NCBI GenBank assembly: GCA_963819385.1
Contig: CAWFVV010000006.1
Coordinates: 62,001-126,000 of the forward strand
DNA length: 64,000 bases
Reading direction: 5' to 3'
Source of the DNA: JAVDCA01 sp963819385
GTDB taxonomy: Bacteria > Pseudomonadota > Alphaproteobacteria > Rhizobiales > Xanthobacteraceae
The position numbers and the translations under genes are program-made. The notes below the pieces were generated by a model, which saw nothing but the letters and a program-made list of their open reading frames with translations, ran no database searches and had not been told where the DNA came from. How positions within the stretch are numbered: the stretch's first letter is position 1; each line of letters starts with the position of its first letter. Of the stretch, positions 45,703 through 55,032 are shown piece by piece.

Positions 45703-48700
45703 ATGCGGATCGAGCGGCGTTACACCAAGGACGGTCAGTCTCCCTACGCGGAGATCGAGTTTCGACTGACCACGAGCGAGATCCGCAATCCGGACGGCTC
45801 GGTGGTGTTCCATGCCGACAACGTGGAAGTTCCTGCGCTGTGGTCGCAGGTCGCCTCCGACGTTCTGGCGCAGAAGTATTTCCGCAAGGCCGGCGTGCCA
45901 TCGCGGCTCAAGAAGGTCGAAGAGAACAGCGTCCCGTCCTTCCTGTGGCGCTCGGTCGCCGACACCGATGCGCTCGAGGCGCTGCCCGAGAAGGAGCGCC
46001 ATATCGGCGAGCATTCGTGCCGCCAGGTCTTCGACCGTCTCGCCGGCACCTGGACCTACTGGGGCTGGAAAGGCGGCTATTTCGACTCGGAAGCGGACGC
46101 GCAGGCCTTCTTCGACGAGCAGCGCTACATGCTGGCGATGCAGATGGTCGCGCCCAACTCGCCGCAGTGGTTCAACACCGGCCTGCACTGGGCTTACGGC
46201 ATCGACGGCCCGAGCCAGGGCCACTACTACGTCGATTTCCAGACCGGCAAGCTCGTCAAGTCGAAGTCGGCCTACGAGCATCCGCAGCCGCACGCCTGCT
46301 TCATCCAGTCGATCAACGACGATCTCGTCGGCGACGGCGGCATTATGGATCTGTGGGTGCGCGAGGCGCGCCTGTTCAAGTACGGCTCCGGGACGGGCTC
46401 GAACTTCTCCCGCCTGCGCGGTGAAGGCGAGCGGCTCTCGGGCGGCGGCAAGTCGTCCGGCCTGATGAGCTTCCTCAAGATCGGCGACCGCGCGGCGGGC
46501 GCCATCAAGTCGGGCGGCACGACGCGCCGCGCCGCCAAGATGGTGATTGTCGACGTCGATCACCCGGACATCGAGAAGTACATCAACTGGAAGGTGGTCG
46601 AGGAGCAGAAGGTCGCGGCGCTCGTGACCGGCTCGAAGATCAACCAGAAGCACCTCAAGGCCGTGATGAAGGCCTGCGTCAACTGCGAGGGCTCGGGCGA
46701 CGACTGCTTCGATCCGGACAAGAATCCGGTGCTCCGCCGCGAGATCAAGCTCGCGCGCCGGAGCCTCGTGCCCGACAACTTCATCAAGCGCGTGATCCAG
46801 TTCGCCAAGCAGGGCTACAAGGACATCGATTTCCCGATCTACGACACCGACTGGGATTCGGACGCCTACCTCACGGTCTCGGGCCAGAACTCGAACAACA
46901 CCGTGCGGGTCGAGGACGGGTTCCTCAAGGCCGTCGAGGCCGACGGCGACTGGGACCTGACCTGGCGCACCAAGCCGGGCAAGGTGGCTCAGACCGTCAA
47001 AGCGCGCGACCTGTGGGAAAAGATCGCCTACGCGGCCTGGGCCTCGGCCGATCCGGGCCTGCAATTCCACACCAGCATCAACGACTGGCACACCTGCCCG
47101 GCGTCGGGCCCGATCCGCGCCTCCAATCCGTGCTCCGAGTACATGTTCCTCGACGACACGGCCTGCAATCTCGCGTCCCTCAACCTGCTCGCCTTCCGTA
47201 ACGACGAGACGCGAGCGTTCGATGTCGAGGGCTACGAGCACGCCGTTCGCCTGTGGACGATCGTGCTCGAAATCTCGGTGCTGATGGCCCAATTCCCGTC
47301 GCAAGCGAGATCGCCCAGCTTTCCTACGAATTCCGCACCCTCGGCCTCGGCTACGCCAATGTCGGCGGCCTGCTGATGTCGTCGGGCATCCCGTATAACT
47401 CGGAATCCGGCCGTGCGATCTGCGGCGCGCTCACGGCGATCATGACCGGCGTCTCCTACGCGACGTCGGCCGAGATGGCCGCGATCCTCGGGCCGTTCCC
47501 GGGCTACAAGAAGAACCGCGAGCACATGCTGCGCGTGATCCGCAACCATCGCCGCGCCGCGCGCGGCGAGAAGACCGGCTACGAGAAGGTCGCGACCCCG
47601 CCGGTGCGGCTCGACCATGCGGCCTGCCCTGACCAGCGGCTGGTGGAGCACGCGATGCGCGCCTGGGACCGCGCGCTGACGCTTGGCGAGGAGCACGGCT
47701 ACCGCAACGCGCAGGCCACCGTGGTAGCGCCGACCGGCACCATCGGCCTCGTGATGGATTGCGACACCACCGGCATCGAGCCCGACTTCGCGCTGGTGAA
47801 GTTCAAGAAGCTTGCCGGCGGCGGCTACTTCAAGATCATCAACCGCGCCGTCCCGGAGGCGCTCCGCGCGCTCGGCTATAGGGAGAGCGAGATCGCCGAG
47901 ATCGAGGCCTATGCGGTCGGCCACGGCACGCTGTCGAATGCGCCGGCGATCAACCACACCACGCTCAGGGCCAAGGGCTTCACCGACGAGGCGACCGCCA
48001 AGATCGACAAGGCGCTGCCCACCGCCTTCGACATCAAGTTCGCCTTCAACAAGTGGACGCTCGGCGAGGAGTTCTGCCGCGACGAGCTCGGCGTCCCGGC
48101 CGAGGAGCTCGCCAAGGCGAACTTCGACATGCTGGCCTGGCTCGGCTTCAGCAAGCGCGAGATCGAGGCCGCCAACATCCACGTGTGCGGCGCCATGACG
48201 GTCGAGGGCGCGCCGCACCTCAAGGCCGAGCACTACGCGGTGTTCGACTGCGCCAATCCGTGCGGACGCACCGGCAAGCGGTTCCTCTCGGTCGAGAGCC
48301 ACATCCGCATGCTGGCGGCCGCGCAGCCGTTCATCTCGGGCGCGATCTCCAAGACCATCAACATGCCGAACGAGGCGACGGTCGAGGACTGCAAGAGCGC
48401 CTACCTGCTCTCCTGGAAGCTCGGCCTCAAGGCGAACGCGCTCTACCGCGACGGCTCGAAGCTCTCGCAGCCGCTCAACTCCCAGCTCATCGCCGACGAG
48501 GAGGACGACGAGGACGTCGACGCCTTCCTGGAGCGTCCGGCGGCAGCGCGCGCCGCGGGCTTGGCCGAGCGCATCGTCGAGAAGGTGGTCGAGCGCATCA
48601 CGGTGATCCGCGAGCGCGAGCGCATGCCGGACCGCCGCAAGGGCTACACCCAGAAGGCGGTGGTCGGCGGCCACAAGGTCTACCTGCGCACCGGCGAATA

Positions 48701-49464
48701 CGACGACGGCCGGCTGGGCGAGATCTTCATCGACATGCACAAGGAGGGCGCGGCGCTGCGCTCGCTCCTCAACAACTTCGCGATCGCGGTCTCGCTCGGC
48801 CTGCAGTACGGCGTGCCGCTCGACGAGTATGTCGACGCCTTCACGTTCACCCGCTTCGAGCCGTCCGGCCCGGTGCAGGGCAACGAGGCCATCAAGAACG
48901 CGACCTCGATCCTCGACTACGTCTTCCGCGAGCTCGCGGTGTCGTACATGTCGCGCTTCGATCTCGCCCATGTCGACCCGCGCGAGACTGGCTTCGACGC
49001 GCTCGGCAAGGGCGTCGAGGAAGGCCGGCCCGCCGAGTCGCCGGCGGCGTCGAAGTATCTCTCCAAGGGCCTCACCCGCTCGCGCACCGACAAGCTCGTG
49101 GTGATGCCGGGCGGCGCCGACACCCGCGCGACCAGCACCGAGTCGCGCGGCGGCGAGACCCGCGGGTCGAACGTCACCTCGCTCGCGAATGCGGGTGCCC
49201 GCGCGCAAGGCGGACATGTCGAGGGCTCGGCCGCGCTCAAGGCCGAGACCACATCTCTCGCCCGCGCAGGCGCTCGAGCAGATGCCGTGGACCGCGCCGA
49301 CGAAAGCCGCGGAGGCCCGCGCCCAGGTGGCCGAGCGCCGCGCCGAAGCCAAGGCGCGCGGCTACGAGGGCGAGGCCTGCCCCGAGTGCGCGAACTTCAC
49401 GCTGGTGCGGAACGGGACCTGCATGAAGTGCGATACGTGCGGGAGTACGACGGGGTGCAGTTGA
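45703..49464 (+). CDS. nrdJ: Class II (B12-dependent) ribonucleotide reductase, with two apparent frameshifts
   Basis: NrdJ makes deoxyribonucleotides using adenosylcobalamin. ATG 45703 (MRIERRYTKDGQ) follows AAGGGGCAAGGA; an in-frame TTG 15 nt earlier is less likely. Corrected length is about 1,253 residues, normal for rhizobia. Seen are the first redox Cys in NDWHTCPASG, the thiyl-radical Cys in ASNPCSEYMF, FDCANPCGRTGKRF with the partner Cys, and the C-terminal zinc-ribbon and thiol shuttle CPECANF..CMKCDTCG. The frame breaks at about 47299-47306, between MAQFPS and EIAQLSYEFRTLG, and at about 49250-49258, between LKAETT and LSPAQALEQMPW. Both sides of each break are family-like, so sequence error is likely. 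Confidence 0.94.
47297..47308 (+). other. Frameshift point 1 in nrdJ
   Basis: The sequence reads CCGTCGCAAGCGAGATC. A net loss of two bases (for example TCG-AAG-GAG or TCG-CGC-GAG) restores FPS(K/R)EIA, the expected class II motif; gaining one base would also restore the frame but adds a residue. Confidence 0.7.
49248..49260 (+). other. Frameshift point 2 in nrdJ
   Basis: GAGACCACATCTCTCGCCC must lose one base (or gain two) to join KAETT to LSPAQALEQMPW. Without it the protein would miss its C-terminal cysteine motif and end at 49493. Confidence 0.7.
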
Positions 49465-49579
49465 GCCAACTCTCACTGTGCCTCATCACATAGATCTGAG
49501 TTGAGCACACAAGGACGTACCCAACCCGATCGCCTTCTGAGGAAGCAACGGCAACAAGCGTCCGTGATGAAAGGGACCC

Positions 49580-49879
49580 ATGGTCCTTAGTTGGGTAAAA
49601 TTCCAAGACAAAGTGCGGGCAGTCGCGTCCCAGATATGGAATCGCGACTGCCAGCCCATGAATATCGGCGGCGTCGATATTGACGGCGTCCTACTCGTTT
49701 CCGAAGATATTAATGTCTTTATTGAAATGACGGAAGAGAGGTCACTTCCGAAGGTCCGCGAGGACATTGCCAAACTCCTTACCGCCCGTCACTCGTGTTC
49801 GGCCAGAAGCGGATACTGGGTCGCGAAACACGCTCCGCGAACCGCTGCCGCAGGGCATTGTCGAGGGACGGCGACATAG
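49580..49879 (+). pseudogene. Probable N-terminal remnant of a horizontally acquired gene
   Basis: The first ~70 residues look like real protein (FQDKVRAVASQIWNRDCQP, IGGVDIDGVLLVSEDINVFI, EMTEERSLPKVREDIAKL), with lower GC and different codon use from the neighbours. They recall N-terminal segments of accessory-island proteins with a possible PD-(D/E)xK-like pattern (Asp in GVDIDG, then IEMTEE). After LLTAR the sequence turns GC-rich and no longer protein-like, so the gene appears cut off. The family assignment is tentative; no partner gene is nearby. Confidence 0.45.
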
Positions 49880-49913
49880 CCTGCTGCCCCGCGAGATAGT
49901 TTGGCTTAATGAT

Positions 49914-50390
49914 CTATTTGTAATAACCGACCCCGCAGCCCAGATCGCCGACCCTGGTTACGAAGCTCACCTTCGGAAACGTCGGCGTGGTGGTGCCCGG
50001 CTTTGGAAACAAATAGCTCCGCAACTCGGTGACTTGACCTTCCGGCTTCTGCGCCGCGGCGTAGATTGCCACACCATACGCCTCGCCGTTGGCGTCCCTA
50101 AGTGTTCTAACGTCGGTGCCAGCGGGAACAGCCTTCGGACTGGCGAGGGTCTTTCCGTCCGCGACTCTGAAACAGAATGGATAAAGCTCTCCGTCCAGGA
50201 ACCCGCCCTCTCCCTTGAGGAACATCGCGATCGCCACGGGCTGGTCCGCCTTTACGGCGGCGACCGCCTTGTCGAGCATGGCCCGAGCCTCCTGGGGCGT
50301 GCCCCCTTGCTGCGCGAACGCGGCGGCTGAGAGCGTGAGAACGCTAGCCGATACCACACCCATCATGACCCTGCAAATCATTGGTCTCAT
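49914..50390 (-). CDS. Secreted single cache-domain protein
   Basis: A 158-residue exported protein: signal peptide to about residue 26 (VVSASVLTLSAAAFAQQ), then a compact cache-type ligand domain: AMLDKAVAAVKADQPVAIAM, FLKGEGGFLDGELYPFCFRV, DVRTLRDANGEAYGVAIYAA, TRVGDLGCGVGYYK at the end. ATG 50390 is preceded by GGAGAG. Such stand-alone cache proteins are common in rhizobia; they probably bind small ligands in the periplasm for an unknown partner. No receptor or transporter gene is adjacent. Confidence 0.8.
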   Translation of the reverse strand: MRPMICRVMMGVVSASVLTLSAAAFAQQGGTPQEARAMLDKAVAAVKADQPVAIAMFLKGEGGFLDGELYPFCFRVADGKTLASPKAVPAGTDVRTLRDANGEAYGVAIYAAAQKPEGQVTELRSYLFPKPGTTTPTFPKVSFVTRVGDLGCGVGYYK

Positions 50391-51046
50391 TGGTTCTCTC
50401 CGTGGTTGGGTTGAGCGCCGCAAGTGTTTCCCTGAACACGCAAGCTCAAAGCGTGACGGGCCAAGCCCGCATTGATCTGAATCAATTTTTCGGTTTTCAG
50501 CGAGCGTAGTGCTTCGTCCATGATGACCAGCATCTGCTTCTTGCACGCTCGAAATCATCGGCGAGGCCGTCGAGTGCGCGTTCGAACGCGGAGGCGACGG
50601 CCTGACGCGAGAGGATTTCGCGGAAACCTACGCGGCTCGCAATCTGCTGCCGGACGGCCGGCGTGTGAGCCTCAAGCGTCTCGACGGCCCGCGGGCAGGA
50701 GCCGAGCGCGCTCGAGGTCTACGTGCTGGCCCGGCTCAATGGGGCCCGCAACGAGCCGCTTCTCGACGGCTTCGAACTGCACGCCGTGATCTTCATCTGC
50801 GAAGTGGTCGGCGCCGTCGACCTGTTCGGCCGGCTTGCTAGAGGCCGAGGGCATGCAACGGATTTCCATAACGGCGTTCGTGATTTCGAATCTGGCCTCG
50901 ATCGTCGTCGGGCTCGCAGCTGCAGATGTGATCCTCCCACCGTTCGAACACTCCCGGTAAGTCGAAGCTGGCCCCAAGGCTCGGTAGTCGGCCGTAGGCG
51001 ATCGGGTTTCGTGCCTTGACGATCGAGTTCCGCCACTGCGGCGCAG

Positions 51047-51149
51047 TCGCGGGCGAACTATGCCCGGATTCGCGGGCGAACTTGCCAGGCGGCCGATCCG
51101 AAAAATGCAGGCAAATCAAGCTGGACACTTGCAGCATCGCGGGCAAACT
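51047..51149 (+). repeat. Three direct copies of TCGCGGGCGAACT
   Basis: Copies at 51047-51059, 51070-51082 and 51137-51149 (the last with one change, GCAAACT). The first two start 23 nt apart. No gene is associated. Confidence 0.65.
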
Positions 51150-51190
51150 TTGGTCGGCGTCAGACCAAGCGATAAACTGGAAGTATCCTC

Positions 51191-51213
51191 ACGGGCGGCT
51201 GCAAGCCGCCCGT
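51191..51213. terminator. Strong hairpin (10-bp perfect stem)
   Basis: ACGGGCGGCT / AGCCGCCCGT with a GCA loop. No clear T-run follows on either strand, so its role as terminator is uncertain. Confidence 0.4.
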
Positions 51214-51424
51214 CGAGTTTCTGACATCTCTCATTCCGTGCTTTCGGCAAGTGGGGCGCGGGTTAGCGGCTCGCTGTTCGGCACGAACTAACGCGTCTCG
51301 GCAGGCGGGTTGGCCTCCGCTGGGATCTCGTCATCGTCACGAGGCGACACGTCCGGGGCGCAACGCAGAATCCGGAGCGCGGCACGAACGTCCGCGGCAT
51401 CGTTCGATCCGCGAATCAGACATT

Positions 51425-51445
51425 CGAAGCCCTTCTCGGGCTTCG
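51425..51445. terminator. Hairpin upstream of the flavin monooxygenase gene
   Basis: CGAAGCCC / GGGCTTCG, an 8-bp perfect stem with a TTCTC loop, about 200 nt before the monooxygenase start. It may end upstream transcription; no T-run. Confidence 0.35.
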
Positions 51446-51645
51446 GCGACTAGATCGAATAGGCGTCGGTCGTTCTTTGAACAAGCCTCCTTTCTGCAAA
51501 CTCATTTCTGCAGCGAGGTGAAATGCTTCTTTCGCTCCCTGTGATCGGATCGGTCGTGCCGCGCCGTCCCGCGTGCATTCGTAGACAACACGCCGACCCT
51601 TGGGGCAGGATCGGACCGAACAAGAAGACAGGGAGTGCTTGCCGC

Positions 51646-52842
51646 ATGCAGGAGGCCGCCCTCGCCGCCCCGGTCGAGCCTGGGTCGATGGCCCAGCGCG
51701 TCGAGATGTACAACAAGAATGTCCTGAAAATCGGCCTGTTCGGGGCGAACTGCTCGTCCGCGCGCACCGCCACGTTGGTGCCGGAGCGCTGGCTCGCGAC
51801 CTGGCCGGACTGTCTCGCGATGGCGCGCATCGCCGACGAGGCCGGCATCGATTTCCTCCTCCCGATCGGGCGCTGGAAGGGTTATGGCGGCGACAGCGAC
51901 TTCCACGGCACCACGCTCGAGACGGTGACCTGGGCCTGCGGCCTGCTCGCGGCCACGCAACGGATCACGGTGTTCGGCACCGTGCACGCGCCGCTGTTTC
52001 ATCCCCTGATCGCCGCCAAGGAGATGGTCACCGCCGACCATATCGGCAACGGCCGCTTCGGGCTCAACCTCGTGGCCGGCTGGAACGAAGGCGAGTTCCA
52101 GATGTTCGGCGTGCAGCAGCGCGAGCATGACGAGCGCTACGAGTTTGCGCAGGAATGGCTCGACGTGATGAAGCGCGCGTGGTCGGCGCAGGAGTTCGAC
52201 CACAACGGGCGGTACTTCAAGTTGTCGGGCGTGCGCGCGAAGCCCGGCCCGATCGGCGGGACGCGCCCGATCATCATGAACGCCGGCTCGTCAGGCGCCG
52301 GGCAGGCGTTCGCGATGCGCAACTGCGATGCCTTCTTCACCTCCACGGGCGGCGCGCGTCTCGCGGCCGCCGGCACCTCGCAGGCCGTGGATGAGCAGCA
52401 GATCTTCCATCGCATCGTCAAGCTGGTCAGCGACATCAAGGCCGATGGGCGGCGGTATGGGCGCGAGATCGAGGTCTACACCCAGGGCCAGGTGATCTGC
52501 CGGCCGACGCGGCGCGAGGCGCAGGAGTATCACCACTACGCCAACATCGAATGCGCCGACTGGAGCGCCATCGAGCAGATGCTCGCGCTCAAGAACATCA
52601 CGCCGCAGAACACGGACGCAGACGAGTTCGAGGCCAAGCGCATGCTGCAGGCATCGAGCGGGATCGGCGGTTATCCCTTCGTCGGCTCGCCCGACGAGAT
52701 TGCGGCCGAGTTCGCCAACCACAGCCGCGCCGGGTTCCGCGGGCTCGCGGTGTCGTTCGTGAACTACCTCAAGGATGTGCCGTATTTCTGCGACGAGGTG
52801 CTGCCGCGTCTGGCCGCGATGGGATTGCGCGCGAAGAACTGA
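51646..52842 (+). CDS. LLM-class flavin-dependent monooxygenase
   Basis: A 398-residue bacterial-luciferase-like TIM-barrel enzyme that uses FMNH2 from a partner reductase. Family features: LKIGLFGANCSS at strand one, ARIADEAGIDFLLPIGRWKGYGG, SDFHGTTLETVTWACGLLA, HIGNGRFGLNLVAGWNEGEF and RPIIMNAGSSGAGQAFA. The layout resembles RutA- and sulfone/alkanesulfonate-type enzymes, but the substrate is not fixed. ATG 51646 has GGGAG 12 nt upstream; ATG 51688 (MAQRVEMYNKN) is an alternative. It is followed 51 nt later by a TctC-like binding protein gene, suggesting an uptake-plus-oxidation pair. Confidence 0.88.
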   Translation: MQEAALAAPVEPGSMAQRVEMYNKNVLKIGLFGANCSSARTATLVPERWLATWPDCLAMARIADEAGIDFLLPIGRWKGYGGDSDFHGTTLETVTWACGLLAATQRITVFGTVHAPLFHPLIAAKEMVTADHIGNGRFGLNLVAGWNEGEFQMFGVQQREHDERYEFAQEWLDVMKRAWSAQEFDHNGRYFKLSGVRAKPGPIGGTRPIIMNAGSSGAGQAFAMRNCDAFFTSTGGARLAAAGTSQAVDEQQIFHRIVKLVSDIKADGRRYGREIEVYTQGQVICRPTRREAQEYHHYANIECADWSAIEQMLALKNITPQNTDADEFEAKRMLQASSGIGGYPFVGSPDEIAAEFANHSRAGFRGLAVSFVNYLKDVPYFCDEVLPRLAAMGLRAKN

Positions 52843-52893
52843 AGCTCGCTTCGCCGATGAGGACGGATGCGTCGTGCTCGGAGGAAAGATCTG

Positions 52894-53859
52894 ATGCCAC
52901 TCTTCGTCCTGCGCGCCCTGATTGCGCTCGCGATGGTGCTTTCCCTTGCTCCGCGGGCATCGGCACAAGACCTGCCGAGCGGCCCGATCACGCTGGTGGT
53001 GGCCAACGCGCCCGGCGGCATCGTCGACGTGACGGCGCGCCTCTATGCCGAGGCGCTCGGCCGCAATCTCGGTCGCACCGTGGTGGTCGAGAACCGTCCG
53101 GGGGCCGGCGGAGCCGCCGCCGCGATGAGCGTGAAAACGGGGCCCCGCGATGGGCGCACCCTCCTGCTCTATCCGGGCGCGCAGCTCGCCGCCCTGCCGA
53201 TCCTGCAGAAGGTTTCCTACGATCCGGTGGCGGATTTCGCGCCGATCACGACCCTGTTCGATCTGTTGAATTTCATCGCGGTGCCGCCGGACAGTCCCGC
53301 CAACACCATTGCGGAGCTCCTGGACCACTGGAAGCGAAACCCGAACGGCCTGCGGGTCGGCTCGGCCGGATTCGGCTCGCCCGCCCACTTCAACAGCGTG
53401 ATCTTCTCGCTCGACAACGCGCTGCCGATCACGATGGTGCACTACCGCGGTTCGGCGCCGTTGATGTCGGACCTGGTCACGTCGCGGATCGACATGGCGA
53501 TGGTCTCCTACATCGCGGTGCAACCGTTTCTGCACAAGTTCAAGATCCTTGCCCAGGATGGGGCGACCCGTTGGAGCGGCATGCCCGACGTGCCGACCAT
53601 GCTCGAGAGCGGCCAGCTCAAGAAGAAAGCGAGCAGCTGGTATGCGGTCGCGGCGCCGGCCGGAACGCCTAAGGCAATCATCGATCGCCTGAACGGCGAG
53701 TTCATCAAGGCCGCGAGAGAACCCCAGCTCGCGGCGCGGCTGCAGGAGAGCGGCGTGCTCACCAGGACCACCACGCCTGAGGAACTGCGCGAGCTCATGA
53801 AGAGCGAAATCGAGATCATCGGGCCGCTGGTGAAGTCACTCGGGATGGCACCGAACTGA
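52894..53859 (+). CDS. Tripartite tricarboxylate transporter-type (Bug/TctC) periplasmic binding protein
   Basis: A 321-residue solute receptor. ATG 52894 follows GAGGAAAG. The signal peptide ends RASAQ; the mature part shows PITLVVANAPGGIVDVTARL, GRTVVVENRPGAGGAAAA, YDPVADFAPITTL, the ligand loop HYRGSAPLMSDLVTSRIDMA and WYAVAAPAGTPKAIIDRLN, all Bug-family signatures. No TctA/TctB membrane genes are near, so it is an orphan receptor as is common for this family in beta- and alphaproteobacteria. Its ligand (an organic acid) is unknown. Confidence 0.9.
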   Translation: MPLFVLRALIALAMVLSLAPRASAQDLPSGPITLVVANAPGGIVDVTARLYAEALGRNLGRTVVVENRPGAGGAAAAMSVKTGPRDGRTLLLYPGAQLAALPILQKVSYDPVADFAPITTLFDLLNFIAVPPDSPANTIAELLDHWKRNPNGLRVGSAGFGSPAHFNSVIFSLDNALPITMVHYRGSAPLMSDLVTSRIDMAMVSYIAVQPFLHKFKILAQDGATRWSGMPDVPTMLESGQLKKKASSWYAVAAPAGTPKAIIDRLNGEFIKAAREPQLAARLQESGVLTRTTTPEELRELMKSEIEIIGPLVKSLGMAPN

Positions 53860-54172
53860 TGCTTTGGATCGGGCTCCTTGCCTCGAGCCCGTTCGTGGTG
53901 AAGCGGCGAGATCCGGCGCGAACCCGCTGCGATTGTCCGCGTCGTAGGCGGCCCAAAGCCAGCTGAACTGCCGCCCGAGCGACCGCGTAGCCCCCCATGC
54001 CCGGCTCTCCCGCTGTGTCGCCCGAACTACCCCGCGCGGACCGGTCAGCTCACAACGAGCGGCCGGCGAGCGAACCAAGGACTCGCTCCGCCATCAGGCT
54101 ACAACGATCCATCATGGAAGCAGCGTCGTACGACGCAGCGGGCGCAAACAACCGGTCGCGCAATGCGTGATC
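53860..54172. other. Gene-free stretch between the binding protein and tetR genes (313 nt)
   Basis: No gene seen. A 7-bp inverted repeat, CGGGCTC / GAGCCCG (53870-53891, 8-nt loop), lies 10 nt after the binding-protein stop and may be its terminator. Confidence 0.45.
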
Positions 54173-54805
54173 TCAAATTCCCAGGAAGATCGCGCGCACG
54201 AACTCGCGATAGAGCATCACTTGCCGCGGCAACGCGTTCTTGTCGTCGACGGCCTTGGAGAGGATGATGCCGCCGTCGGCGATCGCGGACAGCATGTCGG
54301 CGAGATCGTCGAGATCGACCACGATGCGCGGCGGATAGATCGCCGCGATCCGGTCGAGACGCTCGCGAAACCGCCGCCGCCAGCCGAAGACCGCGGACGC
54401 ATTGAGGTTCCGCACGTCCCTGTCGAACAGGCGATCCTGATAGCAATAGGCAGCCACCAGGCAGCCGGGATGCCCGGCAGGGAGGTTCGCCATCAATTCG
54501 GACAGCATCTTGAGGCCGACCAGGAAACCGTGCAGCGGATCCTCGTTGAGCTCGTCCGCACGGCGAAACAGATCGTCGAACAGCACGTCTTCGCGTTCGA
54601 TGTAACGCACGAGCAGCGCCTTCGCGAGCTCGCCCTTGTCCTTGAAGTGATAGAAGAAGCCGCTCTTGGTGATGCCAACGGCCGCGATCACCTCGTCGAT
54701 CGAGGTTGCGGCGAACCCTTTCTCGAGCACCGCCGCCTCGGCGACATCCATGATGTGCTCGCGGGTATGGGTGCCTTTGCGGAGTTCCAACATGGCAAGG
54801 CGCAT
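54173..54805 (-). CDS. TetR-family transcriptional regulator
   Basis: A 210-residue repressor with the N-terminal helix-turn-helix: TREHIMDVAEAAVLEKGFAA, TSIDEVIAAVGITKSGFFYHFKDKGELAKAL, and a C-terminal ligand domain with GCLVAAYCYQDRLFDRDVRN. The start is ATG 54805 (MRLAMLELRKG) or 54793. It is divergent from the homocysteine methyltransferase gene, with a palindrome between them that could be its operator, so it probably represses itself and the neighbour. The inducer is unknown. Confidence 0.9.
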   Translation of the reverse strand: MRLAMLELRKGTHTREHIMDVAEAAVLEKGFAATSIDEVIAAVGITKSGFFYHFKDKGELAKALLVRYIEREDVLFDDLFRRADELNEDPLHGFLVGLKMLSELMANLPAGHPGCLVAAYCYQDRLFDRDVRNLNASAVFGWRRRFRERLDRIAAIYPPRIVVDLDDLADMLSAIADGGIILSKAVDDKNALPRQVMLYREFVRAIFLGI

Positions 54806-54823
54806 GATACGCCGGCCAACCCT

Positions 54824-54842
54824 ACCGTACCATGAGTACAGT
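54824..54842. promoter_or_regulatory. Candidate TetR operator
   Basis: ACCGTAC-CATGA-GTACAGT is a 19-bp near-perfect palindrome starting 19 nt upstream of the tetR start and inside the divergent promoter region. Position and symmetry fit a TetR-family operator. Confidence 0.5.
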
Positions 54843-55032
54843 TGACGCAAGCCGGTGCCCCGAGCGGGTTCCGCGGGCCATGCGCGATGCGCGCTAAGTG
54901 ATTGATCCCGCGCTGCGCGTTCGCGACGCACCCGACCGGACCACGAGTTCGTCTGGAATTGACGCGGGGCGGGGGGCAGTTTCTCCCACGAGAGGGCCGG
55001 ACGGCCCGTCACTGAATGAGAGGGCGACGCCC

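Larger units (their letters stand above)
50391..51645. other. Gene-poor 1.25-kb stretch with small repeats and hairpins
   Basis: Only short overlapping open frames occur and none is protein-like. A possible decayed frame runs at about 50550-50690 (ECAFERGGDGLTREDFAETY) and then breaks. The stretch also holds three TCGCGGGC(G/A)AACT repeats (51047, 51070, 51137) and two perfect hairpins (51191-51213 and 51425-51445). It looks like a remnant of past insertion and deletion. Confidence 0.5.

Noticed and set aside
51251..51544. 97-codon + strand open frame in the gene-poor stretch
   Set aside because: Arg/Ser-rich noise spanning a hairpin; no protein features.
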